Below, piece by piece: positions 25,787 through 34,180 of a stretch of DNA of 64,000 nt. A program made the translations under genes and the position numbers. The notes under the pieces were generated by a model that did not search any database, was not told the DNA's origin, and saw nothing but the letters and a program-made list of their open reading frames with translations. The stretch spans positions 186,001 to 250,000 of the forward strand of contig NZ_CP117982.1 of the NCBI RefSeq assembly GCF_030708075.1, in the 5' to 3' direction. Numbering within the stretch: position 1 is the first letter of the stretch; every line of letters starts with the position of its first letter. The stretch is from Candidatus Epulonipiscium viviparus. GTDB lineage: Bacteria > Bacillota > Clostridia > Lachnospirales > Cellulosilyticaceae.

Positions 25787-26764
25787 TTATTTATCTCCAT
25801 TTTGAACTAAGGTTGCAGGATTATCTTTTTCATAATATTCATACGACCATTCTATCCACGAGCCGTCGTAATTCTTTACATTATCATAGCCCAACGCTTG
25901 CGTTAATACAAACAATGTATGCGCACTACGAACTCCTGATTGGCAATACGTAATTATGTCTTGATCTTCAAATTCGCCATAAAGTTGCTCCAATTCTGCT
26001 AGAGGTTTCATGGTTGTATCTTCAGCTAGTGCGTTAGACCACTCGATCCATGGCGCATTTGCTATTTTACCCGGTCCAAATGCTCCGCTCGATACTGTTT
26101 CTCCCTGCTCTTCTGCCGCAGTACGAGTATCCAAAATTACAGTATCTGAATCTAAGGCCAAAATGACATCGTCCAAATTTGCCAAGATGTCGGTATTTAC
26201 ATTTGGAGCGACATAATTACTAGGCGTTACTTTGGGGTTTGCGTTTCCGGTTGGCAGATCCGCACCTACCCAGGCGTTTAAGCCACCATCTAAATAGCGA
26301 ACATCATTATGACCCAACATGGTAATTTGCCACCACAAACGTGCTGCATCATGATGAGCATTTGCAGCATAAACGACTATCGTGCTATCGGGAGTTGCCC
26401 CATAACTAGATAGAATATCTTCCATTTGAGCAGTTGAGTTTGCCATCCCACCAAAATCATACGCATCGGCAGGGGCTTCATAATCCGAGCGCCACATTGT
26501 AAAAGAACCTTCGATCGGCGTATTGCTTGTTGCTGGGTTTATAGCTCCGATGATTACTAAATCAGCTGATTCGTCGTTCATTAGTTTATACAATTCGTCG
26601 TGAGTTATAAATGCTTTTGGATTAGCATATTCCGAAATTTTTTCACTAGTGGCATCGGCATCCACAACAACTTTGTCGGTTCCAAAAAATGCTTTCCATC
26701 CTATGTATCCACCTACGGCCGCGGCAACAATCAAAGCTGTTGCTACTATAATTCCTTTTTTCAT
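25787..26764 (-). CDS. Membrane-anchored tandem-rhodanese sulfurtransferase
   Basis: A 325-aa exported or membrane-tethered protein: N-terminal hydrophobic helix (about 5-26), then two rhodanese domains (about 50-175 and 185-315). The C-terminal domain has the active-site loop YCQSGVRS with the sulfur-carrying Cys. The matching N-terminal loop reads YAANAHHDAAR, with no Cys, so that domain is structural, as is usual in two-domain sulfurtransferases. It is first in the operon behind a consensus promoter, with GGAGGTAATC before the ATG. It probably moves sulfane sulfur outside the membrane; the link to the Hdr-like enzyme is inference. Confidence 0.9.
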   Translation of the reverse strand: MKKGIIVATALIVAAAVGGYIGWKAFFGTDKVVVDADATSEKISEYANPKAFITHDELYKLMNDESADLVIIGAINPATSNTPIEGSFTMWRSDYEAPADAYDFGGMANSTAQMEDILSSYGATPDSTIVVYAANAHHDAARLWWQITMLGHNDVRYLDGGLNAWVGADLPTGNANPKVTPSNYVAPNVNTDILANLDDVILALDSDTVILDTRTAAEEQGETVSSGAFGPGKIANAPWIEWSNALAEDTTMKPLAELEQLYGEFEDQDIITYCQSGVRSAHTLFVLTQALGYDNVKNYDGSWIEWSYEYYEKDNPATLVQNGDK

Positions 26765-26802
26765 TGATTACCTCCAAATTCAAAATTAACTTGATGTTAA
26801 AA

Positions 26803-26831
26803 ATTATATCGGATTACTGGATGCATGTCAA
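26803..26831 (-). promoter_or_regulatory. Consensus sigma-A promoter of the rhodanese/redox operon
   Basis: On the minus strand TTGACA (26831-26826), exactly 17 nt, then TATAAT (26808-26803), a perfect consensus match about 40 nt before the rhodanese start. The operon is probably strongly expressed unless a repressor acts. Confidence 0.85.
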
Positions 26832-26867
26832 TATTTTACTAAATTTATTTCGGATACATGCAATCGC

Positions 26868-26896
26868 TTGATTAAATCGGGCCCTTATGTTATTCT
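26868..26896 (+). promoter_or_regulatory. Promoter of the sulfatase gene
   Basis: TTGATT (26868-26873), a 17-nt spacer containing CGGGCCC, and TATTCT (26891-26896), about 30 nt before the sulfatase ATG; divergent from the rhodanese promoter. Confidence 0.6.
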
Positions 26897-26927
26897 GAAT
26901 AAAATTTTATAACGAAAGGGTGTTTTG

Positions 26928-28241
26928 ATGAATGTAGTTATCATTTTTACTGATCAACAACGTAAGAGTGCATTAGGTAAAGTTAATCCGCAATATATTA
27001 CTCCAAATTTAGATCGCTTAGCAAATGAGGGTGTTTTATTTTATAATGGCTATACTTCGAATCCGGTTTGTACTGCCGCTCGTGTATGCTTATTATCGGG
27101 CAAGCATTCTAGCATTACAGGTCGTTATGGCAATGGCAAAGGAATTCGAGATTGCGATTTGCAGTTAGCCGAGGTGATGAAAGCTGCTGGTTATAATACA
27201 GCCTATGTTGGCAAATATCACCTAGATGGTGGCGGCAATAATCCTGTTCCAAAAGGGCAGCGAAAGGGAATCGATCGACTAATGGCTTATCAATGCTACA
27301 ACGGATTTCGACCAGATCCGCCACACAACAATGCCGTAGTATTCTTTGATGAAAATGATAAAAAATACCGTTATGATTATCACCGAACAGATGTCACAAC
27401 TGATTTATCGCTAAACTATCTCGAAGATTTAACTGCAGATGCCAAGCCATTTTTTATGCTCGTAAATTATCAGGCACCGCATTATCCTGAGCAGCCGTCG
27501 GATCAATATTACAAACTATATGAGAACACAACATTTACTCTGCCTGCAGATTACGAAGAAATAGATCCATATACACAAACGTTTAGTCCGCCATCTGCGA
27601 AGCCCATAGAAAATTGTCCCGATTATCAGCGATACGGCAACAACATTCAAGAGTACCTCCGATGCTATGCCGGAATGTGTACCCAAATCGATACAGGAGT
27701 TGGCAAAATTATCGACCTCTTAAAAGCAAAAGCTGTCTATGATGATACAGTAATTATCTACACATCAGACCATGGCGATATGCAAGGATCAAAGGGTCAA
27801 AAGAATAAGCAGCTTCCATACGAAGGCTCTGCAGGAGTTCCTATGATCATTAAATATCCCAATGGCAGGGTAAACGAATTTTCTGATGAGCTAATATCAA
27901 TTATAGACATCTTTAATACTTGTGCAGATATAGCAGGATACCAGCATAATGAGGATGTCGCGAGCATTAGTGTGCTGCCATACTTGCAAAGAAAAGTTGA
28001 AACGACACATGATTTTGTTATATCAGAAGGAGGGCAAAATTTTAAGGATAATTGGAAGATGATTCGAGATAAGCGATATAAATTGATTACGAAATATGAC
28101 TACACGCCCACTGAATTATATGATATGCAAAGTGATCCAAACGAAACAAACAATTTGATAGAAAGCATGGCCATGCAAACCGTCATTGCTAAATTATTAG
28201 ATCAACTGAAAGCCGAAACAATTATTTATAAAGAGGCATAA
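26928..28241 (+). CDS. Type I sulfatase (formylglycine-dependent, Cys-type)
   Basis: A 437-aa member of the alkaline-phosphatase superfamily. The modification site is C48-T-A-A-R, the Cys that a maturase turns into formylglycine. D9/Q10 near the N-terminus (FTDQQ) and SDHGD complete the metal site. There is no signal peptide, so it is cytoplasmic and should act on imported sulfated oligosaccharides, such as those from porphyran or carrageenan. No maturase gene lies in this window. I start at ATG 26928 (SD GAAAGGG, 7 nt); the TTG just before is less likely. Isomerase and oxidoreductase genes follow. Confidence 0.9.
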   Translation: MNVVIIFTDQQRKSALGKVNPQYITPNLDRLANEGVLFYNGYTSNPVCTAARVCLLSGKHSSITGRYGNGKGIRDCDLQLAEVMKAAGYNTAYVGKYHLDGGGNNPVPKGQRKGIDRLMAYQCYNGFRPDPPHNNAVVFFDENDKKYRYDYHRTDVTTDLSLNYLEDLTADAKPFFMLVNYQAPHYPEQPSDQYYKLYENTTFTLPADYEEIDPYTQTFSPPSAKPIENCPDYQRYGNNIQEYLRCYAGMCTQIDTGVGKIIDLLKAKAVYDDTVIIYTSDHGDMQGSKGQKNKQLPYEGSAGVPMIIKYPNGRVNEFSDELISIIDIFNTCADIAGYQHNEDVASISVLPYLQRKVETTHDFVISEGGQNFKDNWKMIRDKRYKLITKYDYTPTELYDMQSDPNETNNLIESMAMQTVIAKLLDQLKAETIIYKEA

Positions 28242-28355
28242 TTGGCTGCCGCGGATGTAGGCATTAAGAGAGGTGCGAGAGATATGTGGGCGTTGACAGC
28301 CATAACAGTGTATGCTAGCATGATTGATGAATTTACTTTATATGGAATACGTTAA
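28242..28355 (+). other. Open stretch of 37 codons between sulfatase and isomerase
   Basis: A TTG-started frame (start MAAADVGIKRGARDMW, stop at 28353-28355) begins directly after the sulfatase stop. It lacks a ribosome site and matches nothing I know. A probable promoter lies inside it, so it is more likely leader or degraded DNA than a gene. Confidence 0.3.
28293..28321 (+). promoter_or_regulatory. Probable promoter for the isomerase/oxidoreductase pair
   Basis: TTGACA (28293-28298), a 17-nt spacer and TAGCAT (28316-28321), 53 nt before the ATG at 28375. Confidence 0.5.
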
Positions 28356-28374
28356 TATATAGGAGGGTTTATTT

Positions 28375-29367
28375 ATGGCAAAACGACTTGTTACGCTTTG
28401 TACTTGCCAATGGGCAGATTTGGAGTTGGATCCGTTATGTAAGTTAGCAAAAGAGATGGGTTATGACGGCGTTGAGCTTGCTTGTTGGGGCAATAATGTG
28501 GATATAGAAAAAGCAATAAACGATGACACTTATATAAAATACATTTTGGATACTCTCAAAAAATATGATCTGCAATGTAAAGCTTTGGCAACGCACATTA
28601 TTGGCCAGTGCGTGGGAGATGCGCGAGATGTCCGATTGAATAACTTTGCACCAGCAGAGCTCGCAAACGACGCAATCGCAATTCGAGAGTGGGGCATTGA
28701 CACGATGAAAAAGTCTGCTTTAGTTGCGCATAAACTGGGAGTAAAAATTATTACTGGATTTACTGGATCTGCGATATGGAGGTATGTATATTCGTTTCCG
28801 CAAACCACCGCTGAGATGGTGGAAAAAGGATTTGATGAAATTGTGACGTTGTGGACTCCTATTTTAGATGAATTTAAAAAATATGATATCAAGTTTGCGT
28901 TAGAAGTGCATCCTGGAGAAATTGCTTTCGACTATTATTCAACTCAAAAGTTGTTAGAAAAATTTAAAGATAGACCAGAGTTTGGACTAAACTTTGACCC
29001 GAGTCATTTGATTTGGCAGGGAGTTACGCCGCATATTTTCTTGAACGACTTTGCGCACAGAGTATATCACGTTCATATGAAAGATGCCGCAGTGACACTG
29101 GATGGGCGAAGCGGAATTTTGGGATCGCATATAGATTTTGGAGATTTAAGAAGAGGCTGGAACTTTAGGTCTTTGGGGCATGGGCAAGTAAATTTTGAAG
29201 AAATCATTCGCGTACTAAATCTTCATGGATATGATGGGCCTCTTTCTGTGGAATGGGAAGATAGCGGAATGGACCGAATTATGGGTGCCACAGAAGCGGC
29301 AGCCTTTGTAAAGCGCATAGACTTTAAACCCTCTAATGTAAAATTTGATGAGGCAATTGCAAACTAA
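28375..29367 (+). CDS. Sugar phosphate isomerase/epimerase family protein
   Basis: A 330-aa TIM-barrel protein of the xylose-isomerase-like (AP endonuclease 2) superfamily. Metal ligands are visible in order: E in FALEVHPGE, D and H in NFDPSHLIW, H in YHVHMKD and E in LSVEWED. Members isomerise or epimerise sugars, inositols or their keto forms. SD AGGAGGG lies 8 nt before the ATG. The oxidoreductase gene starts 15 nt later, so the two probably share a pathway (oxidation, then isomerisation) on a sugar released after desulfation. The exact substrate is not readable. Confidence 0.88.
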   Translation: MAKRLVTLCTCQWADLELDPLCKLAKEMGYDGVELACWGNNVDIEKAINDDTYIKYILDTLKKYDLQCKALATHIIGQCVGDARDVRLNNFAPAELANDAIAIREWGIDTMKKSALVAHKLGVKIITGFTGSAIWRYVYSFPQTTAEMVEKGFDEIVTLWTPILDEFKKYDIKFALEVHPGEIAFDYYSTQKLLEKFKDRPEFGLNFDPSHLIWQGVTPHIFLNDFAHRVYHVHMKDAAVTLDGRSGILGSHIDFGDLRRGWNFRSLGHGQVNFEEIIRVLNLHGYDGPLSVEWEDSGMDRIMGATEAAAFVKRIDFKPSNVKFDEAIAN

Positions 29368-29382
29368 AAAGGAGCTGCAAAT

Positions 29383-30510
29383 ATGTTAAAATATGGAATG
29401 GTAGGCGGCTCTATGAGTGCGTTTATAGGCGAAGTACACAGAAAGGCAATTAACTTTGATCCTAGGGCAAAGCTGGTAGCAGGATGTTTTAGTAGCGATA
29501 TAGAAAAGAATAAGGAAGTTCAAGAAGTATATGAAATAGACCGCATTTATAATACTTATGAAGAGATGGCAAGTGCGGAGGGTGCGCGACCAGATGGAAT
29601 TGATTTCGTATCGATAGTAACGCCAAACTCTACTCATTATGTAATTGCAAAAAACTTTTTGTTAAATGGAATTAGTGTTGTGTGCGAAAAGCCGTTATGC
29701 TTTACTGTTGAGCAAGCTCTCGAATTGGAATCACTGGCAACTAAAAATAATTTGGTTTTTGCAGTAACGTATACCTACACAGGATATACCCTTGCTAGGG
29801 TTATGAAAGAAATGATAGGAAATGGAAAGATAGGAAACGTTATTGCAGTAAATGCGGAGTATGTTCAAGACTGGTTGCTAGACGAATTATCTGATCCTGG
29901 AGCTGGGCAAAACTTATCAGTCTGGCGTAAAGACCCGAATCTGTCTGGAGTCTCAAATTGCGTGGGAGATATCGGAACACACATCGAAAGCTTTGTACAT
30001 TATGTAACAGGACTAAAAATTAAGCGATTGCTAGCCACGACAAATACGTATGGAGAGCAGTTAGACTTGAATGCAAACATCATTGTAGAGTATGAAAACG
30101 GAGCCAACGGTGCATATTGGTGTTCTCAAGTAGCTGCAGGCAGGCTAAACGATTTATACGTGAGAATTTATGGGGATTTGGGATCACTAGAATGGAGACA
30201 AGAAGAGCCCGATCTGCTTCGATACACTCCAAAAGGCGAGGCACCTAGAATGATCGCAAGAGGAACATCGTATATAGAAGAATTAAGCGCAAATGAAAAG
30301 CGAGTTCCATCAGGGCATCCGGAAGGGTTGTTCGTAGCTTTTGCAAATATATATCGCGATGTTATTTCAGATATATTAGCAAGAAAGGCTGGCACAACCT
30401 TCGATAAGGAATGCTCTTACCCAACAGTTAGCGATGGTGTGAATGGAGTAAAATTCGTTCATGCGGTGATCGCAAGCGCAAATAATAATAGCAGTTGGCA
30501 AGAAATTTAA
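29383..30510 (+). CDS. Gfo/Idh/MocA family oxidoreductase
   Basis: A 375-aa NAD(P)-dependent dehydrogenase: N-terminal Rossmann domain (YGMVGGSMSAFIGEVHR), the conserved CEKPLC segment with the catalytic-region Lys at about residue 105, and the C-terminal sheet domain with DIGTHIES. Family members oxidise sugars or inositols or carry out redox-assisted glycoside chemistry. The glycine motif is unusual (G-M-V-G-G-S-M), as in a subgroup found with sugar-isomerase-like partners. It is probably the partner of the upstream isomerase gene. SD AAGGAG precedes the ATG. Confidence 0.9.
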   Translation: MLKYGMVGGSMSAFIGEVHRKAINFDPRAKLVAGCFSSDIEKNKEVQEVYEIDRIYNTYEEMASAEGARPDGIDFVSIVTPNSTHYVIAKNFLLNGISVVCEKPLCFTVEQALELESLATKNNLVFAVTYTYTGYTLARVMKEMIGNGKIGNVIAVNAEYVQDWLLDELSDPGAGQNLSVWRKDPNLSGVSNCVGDIGTHIESFVHYVTGLKIKRLLATTNTYGEQLDLNANIIVEYENGANGAYWCSQVAAGRLNDLYVRIYGDLGSLEWRQEEPDLLRYTPKGEAPRMIARGTSYIEELSANEKRVPSGHPEGLFVAFANIYRDVISDILARKAGTTFDKECSYPTVSDGVNGVKFVHAVIASANNNSSWQEI

Positions 30511-30517
30511 AAATAAA

Positions 30518-30550
30518 TCCCTCTACCATAATTAGTAGAGGGACATTTTA
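30518..30550. terminator. Bidirectional terminator between oxidoreductase and chemoreceptor
   Basis: A 9-bp stem TCCCTCTAC/GTAGAGGGA (30518-30526 with 30535-30543), AT-rich on both sides, between converging genes. Confidence 0.75.
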
Positions 30551-30551
30551 T

Positions 30552-32519
30552 TTAGTTAATTTTGAATTTACTCATTTGACCTCGAAGAGCATTAGATTGC
30601 GCGGCAAGTTCTTCGCTGATTGCTACATTTTCTTCGGAGATAGCAGTGTTTTTAGACATTTCGTTTGCTAGCTTCTCTGTATTTTTAACAACAGCGTGCA
30701 ATGAATCTCGTTGACCCAAGGCATTTTTATGAACGATTTCAGAAATTTCAACACTCTGATTACTAGCCGAAACAATATTATTGAGTGCATCAGTGGTGAG
30801 AGCCACCATTGCCTCGCCTTGTTTAACATTATTCAAGCTTGTGTTAATTAATTCGTAAATGCGTTTAACAATTTCTGTAGTTTGAGTAGATAAGTCGCGA
30901 ATTTCCATCGCCACAATAGCAAAGCCTTTTCCGCCTTCACCAGCACGAGCAGCTTCAATTGAGGCATTTAAGGCAAGCAAATTGGTTTGAGTTGCAATTG
31001 AATCTATGGATGTAATGACCTGAGAAATTTCGTTGGTAGATTCTGTGATATTATGCATAGCAGCAACCATTTGATCAGAGATATTTTTCCCATCTGTCGC
31101 TTTAGCTGTCATATCTTTAACGATTTTATAACTCTTGTCTATATTATCGATAGAACCAATAATTTCATCAGTTACATTGATAGTATCAGTTTTGAACTCT
31201 TGTAATAGCTCTGCTTGTTCTAGTGTCGTCGTTGCAAGTTCCATAGCCGACGAGGAAAGATCTGCCGCACCGCCATCAAGCTCACCAATAGACGCTGAAA
31301 TTTCTCTAAATACATCTTTTAGAGTCGAACCAATGGTGGTAAGAGATTCTTGAATCACCTTAAAATCGCCGATATAATTTTGTTTAGGGCCCGCAGTAAA
31401 ATTTCCTTGAGCAAAAGCATTAAGTATTGCAGATATTTCTTGTAGATAATTATTTAACATTTGTGAAAGCTTAGACGTACCATCTACAAGTACGGCGATT
31501 TCTCGGCTCTCGATAGGAATGGACGTAGTATCAATTTTAATGTTTCCTTGAGTTATAATGGCCAACATCTCTGAAGCGCGTTCGATAGGAGTAATATACC
31601 TTTTTGTAAATTTCCTAATCAGAAATATGCTTACAATTATAGTACATATACATAAAAGCGATGACGATAGAATATTGCTCCAAAATTCTTCGCTGATAAA
31701 ACGTGTAGGATAGTTAGATATCAATTTCCAATCACTATATGGAATTTGAGTCCATTTACTATAAACTTCTTCACCATTAGCAGTGTGGATAACGATTGAA
31801 GTGTTTTCAGGTTGACTAATTACATTAATATATTCATATTGTGATAACTCAACTAATGTGCCATCAGCTTTGGGTTGAAATTCTTTGCTTGGATGTATAA
31901 CTACCTGATTATCGTCATTGATAACAAATGAATATGTACCATCTCCAGTGTCGATATCTAAAATGATATCTATCAAAGTTTGAATATCTATATCTATAGC
32001 CAAAACACCAACTGGTATATTGCTTTTATCAACAACTTGTTGCGAAATAGTAATAACTAAGTCACCTGTGCTTGCATCAATATACGGATCTGATACATAA
32101 ACCTCAGGAGAAGACATAGCTCCAATATACCAATCTTTAACAGTAGGATTATATACTCCTGGATTCCAATTGGTGGAAGTATAAATGTGTTCTGGACTGG
32201 CAAAAAATAGCATTTTTATTCTAGGGTCAATATTAGCATGATATTTAAAATAATCAGGCAATAAATTTACAGTTGTATGCATTTCACTTTGTTCTAATTC
32301 GTTAACTAAGATAGATAATTTTCCGCTCTGTTCTGAAATCCATCCTTTGAATTCAGTGGTGGCCATAATGGCATTCTTGTCCAAAATATTTTCAGCATCT
32401 CTTAACATTAATTGATTAGAAGTGACCAATTGTATTGTTGTTGTAATTAATAGCAGACATATAATTATAGAATTAAAAACCAAGCTAATATGTCTCGATA
32501 AAGATTTTTTCATATACAT
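30552..32519 (-). CDS. Methyl-accepting chemotaxis protein (double-Cache sensor)
   Basis: A 655-aa chemoreceptor: membrane helix about 11-32, extracellular double-Cache sensor about 33-285 (VKDWYIGA, VYVSDPYIDASTG and GVLAIDIDIQTL are typical), second helix about 285-306, HAMP, then a signalling domain with the conserved hairpin tip ATQTNLLALNASIEAARAGE. It sends ligand occupancy to CheA; the ligand is unknown. Either ATG at 32519 (4 nt after AAGGAGG) or at 32513 (10 nt) is possible. No che genes lie in the window. It sits among algal-sugar genes and could sense a sugar or organic acid. Confidence 0.93.
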   Translation of the reverse strand: MYMKKSLSRHISLVFNSIIICLLLITTTIQLVTSNQLMLRDAENILDKNAIMATTEFKGWISEQSGKLSILVNELEQSEMHTTVNLLPDYFKYHANIDPRIKMLFFASPEHIYTSTNWNPGVYNPTVKDWYIGAMSSPEVYVSDPYIDASTGDLVITISQQVVDKSNIPVGVLAIDIDIQTLIDIILDIDTGDGTYSFVINDDNQVVIHPSKEFQPKADGTLVELSQYEYINVISQPENTSIVIHTANGEEVYSKWTQIPYSDWKLISNYPTRFISEEFWSNILSSSLLCICTIIVSIFLIRKFTKRYITPIERASEMLAIITQGNIKIDTTSIPIESREIAVLVDGTSKLSQMLNNYLQEISAILNAFAQGNFTAGPKQNYIGDFKVIQESLTTIGSTLKDVFREISASIGELDGGAADLSSSAMELATTTLEQAELLQEFKTDTINVTDEIIGSIDNIDKSYKIVKDMTAKATDGKNISDQMVAAMHNITESTNEISQVITSIDSIATQTNLLALNASIEAARAGEGGKGFAIVAMEIRDLSTQTTEIVKRIYELINTSLNNVKQGEAMVALTTDALNNIVSASNQSVEISEIVHKNALGQRDSLHAVVKNTEKLANEMSKNTAISEENVAISEELAAQSNALRGQMSKFKIN

Positions 32520-32544
32520 TATTCCTCCTTGTCTGTTTTTATAT

Positions 32545-32573
32545 ATTATACCTTAGATGGAAGAATTATGCAA
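32545..32573 (-). promoter_or_regulatory. Sigma-A promoter of the chemoreceptor gene
   Basis: On the minus strand TTGCAT (32573-32568), 17 nt, TATAAT (32550-32545), just upstream of the ribosome site. It overlaps the end of the decayed frame at 32546-32845. Confidence 0.8.
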
Positions 32574-32696
32574 TATTGTTTTGTATTATAAAGAAAAAAA
32601 ATGGTTAAATTAAATTTTTGAAAAAAATAGTCTCCGCAATGGTGCCATTCATTCGAGTTTTGTCCCATCTGAAAATAAAAACAATTATGAACTTTT

Positions 32697-32884
32697 AACA
32701 ATTCATGATTAGTGTTGAATGCAATTTGTCGAGTAGATGTAGGATCAGAAAGCGCAACCTCAAACCCTTCTTTGTCTGCATAAGATTTAATAGCATCCGC
32801 GTCAATCATGTCTAGTACGCCATCTTTGGTATTGCCATCTTTCATTGCATTGGGTAATATGGATCTGTAATTATGTCAATAGAT
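32697..32884 (-). pseudogene. Remnant of a family-5 (peptide/nickel) solute-binding protein
   Basis: About 60 readable residues (from HNYRSILPNA after a TGA, through GVLDMIDADAIKSY, to STRQIAFNTNHELLK) resemble the mid-region of NikA/OppA-type binding proteins, where NTR, GEIDM and IAFNTN segments occur. The frame has no ribosome site, lacks both ends of the roughly 500-aa family, and its continuation runs into the chemoreceptor promoter. I therefore call it a decayed fragment and not a small gene. The family assignment is from memory of the pattern. Confidence 0.5.
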
Positions 32885-32967
32885 GGCAAAAAAATATTCC
32901 AAAAATTGTAATATCTTAAATAGCTAGTCCATATAATTAAATATTACAAATACGAAAGGAAGATTTT

Positions 32968-33462
32968 ATGTCTCGGCACAAATTTATAGTTGTAAAGTTA
33001 CAAGAATGGAAAGTTCCTGCAGTAATGGTTGGTGTTGCCGCACTATGTTTCGCGAGTTACGTACAAATTACTGAAAACAAAGCGAGCTCTGCAAATGCGG
33101 TAGAAGCCTTTTCTCCTCTGTATACATATGAAGATGGAGTTTATATAGCAAACCTCGCCTTTGCAAATGCTAATATGAACTTGGTTGTAAATGTGGTAGA
33201 CGAAGTAATAGTTTCTGTTAGCTTAGAAGATTTTGATGAATCCGAACGACTGCTATATTCTGATTTAAATAATAGTATAGCGTTTGTAAATAATTATGTA
33301 GTTTCAACGCAATCTATTGAGATTACAGATCAAAATACGATCTCTACTGCAACAAGTATTTTGATGGATGGCGTGGCGGTGGCTTTATCAAAACAACGAG
33401 AAGCTACTCTAAATACGACTTATCAATCGCCATTGCTAGAAATGCCATTATCCGCAGAATAA
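32968..33462 (+). CDS. Membrane-anchored protein, possibly FMN-binding-domain-like
   Basis: A 164-aa protein with one N-terminal membrane helix (about 17-32) and the rest outside. The layout YEDGVYIAN, then NLVVNVVDEVIVSVSLEDF, then a C-terminal STATSILMDGVAVAL resembles small FMN_bind domains (DGTYTG, strand pair, SGATxTS helix). The SGAT motif is degraded (ISTATS), so covalent flavin attachment is uncertain. SD AAAGGAAG lies upstream. It is monocistronic with a strong terminator. It could equally be an unrelated lipid- or wall-associated protein. Confidence 0.6.
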   Translation: MSRHKFIVVKLQEWKVPAVMVGVAALCFASYVQITENKASSANAVEAFSPLYTYEDGVYIANLAFANANMNLVVNVVDEVIVSVSLEDFDESERLLYSDLNNSIAFVNNYVVSTQSIEITDQNTISTATSILMDGVAVALSKQREATLNTTYQSPLLEMPLSAE

Positions 33463-33463
33463 T

Positions 33464-33498
33464 ATAGAGCTGTTTTTATTGCAGTTCTATTTTTTTTT
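33464..33498 (+). terminator. Intrinsic terminator
   Basis: A 9-bp stem ATAGAGCTG/CAGTTCTAT (33464-33472 with 33482-33490, one G-T pair) followed by at least eight T. Confidence 0.85.
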
Positions 33499-33560
33499 GC
33501 AAAATTTTATTAACAAGCTTGATAAGTTTAGATAGCTATGTAATAGCGAATGGAGGAATT

Positions 33561-34112
33561 ATGAGTATATTAAATGTTTTATTATTATCAGCTGGATTAG
33601 CGGTGGATGCAAGTTGCGTTGCGAGTGCAAATGGTATTGCGTATCAGCTATCGTTATATTCAATTTTGAAGGTTGCTTTGTTTTTTGCAGTATTTCAGGC
33701 GGTTATGCCTATGGTAGGATATGGCATTGTTCAGGGAATAGGCTTTGATATTTCGAGATTTACGCCATATATTGCGTTGGTGATTTTAGGTGCATTAGGC
33801 GTTAAGATGATTCTGGATGGAGTTGCAAATAAAGAAGCTGCCACAGATGCCAAAGTTTTGAGCATCAAGTTGATTCTACTTCAGTCGATTTCTACTAGCA
33901 TTGACGCGTTGAGCGTTGGAACATTTTTGGTAGGACTATCTTTCGTCGCGATGATCAAGGTTGTTGCAGTTATAGGGGTAACAACTTTTTTGATGTGTAT
34001 ATTGGCAGGAGTTTTGGGAACTAAAATAGGTACCAAGCTAAATAATAAAGCCGAAATCGTGGGAGGATTGGTTTTAATATTTTTGGGAATCAAAATTTTT
34101 CTCGAAAGTTGA
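33561..34112 (+). CDS. mntP: MntP-family manganese efflux pump
   Basis: A 183-aa six-helix membrane protein with the duplicated MntP pattern: [14 protein letters not shown] in the first half and [15 protein letters not shown] in the second, each holding the conserved D. It exports Mn(II). I start at ATG 33561 (GGAGG, 4 nt upstream), which gives [10 protein letters not shown]; the longer frame from 33519 adds residues before the ribosome site. The 60-nt leader is too short for a yybP-ykoY manganese riboswitch, often found in front of mntP, so control must be by another route. Confidence 0.88.
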   Translation: MSILNVLLLSAGLAVDASCVASANGIAYQLSLYSILKVALFFAVFQAVMPMVGYGIVQGIGFDISRFTPYIALVILGALGVKMILDGVANKEAATDAKVLSIKLILLQSISTSIDALSVGTFLVGLSFVAMIKVVAVIGVTTFLMCILAGVLGTKIGTKLNNKAEIVGGLVLIFLGIKIFLES

Positions 34113-34180
34113 CCTTGCAGAATTTTAATTATTCGATTATACTCTTTATTCGGAAAGTAATTATTAATCGGAGGTTTGAC

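Noticed and set aside
26010-26216. Plus-strand frame opposite the rhodanese gene
   Set aside because: No ribosome site or promoter; it is opposite a clear two-domain sulfurtransferase.
32546-32845. 99-codon minus-strand frame as an intact small gene
   Set aside because: It lacks a ribosome site, its end overlaps the chemoreceptor promoter, and its readable part looks like an internal piece of a larger binding protein.
33499-33560. Manganese riboswitch (yybP-ykoY) in front of mntP
   Set aside because: Only about 60 nt separate the previous terminator from mntP, and no second hairpin or terminator that such a switch needs is present.
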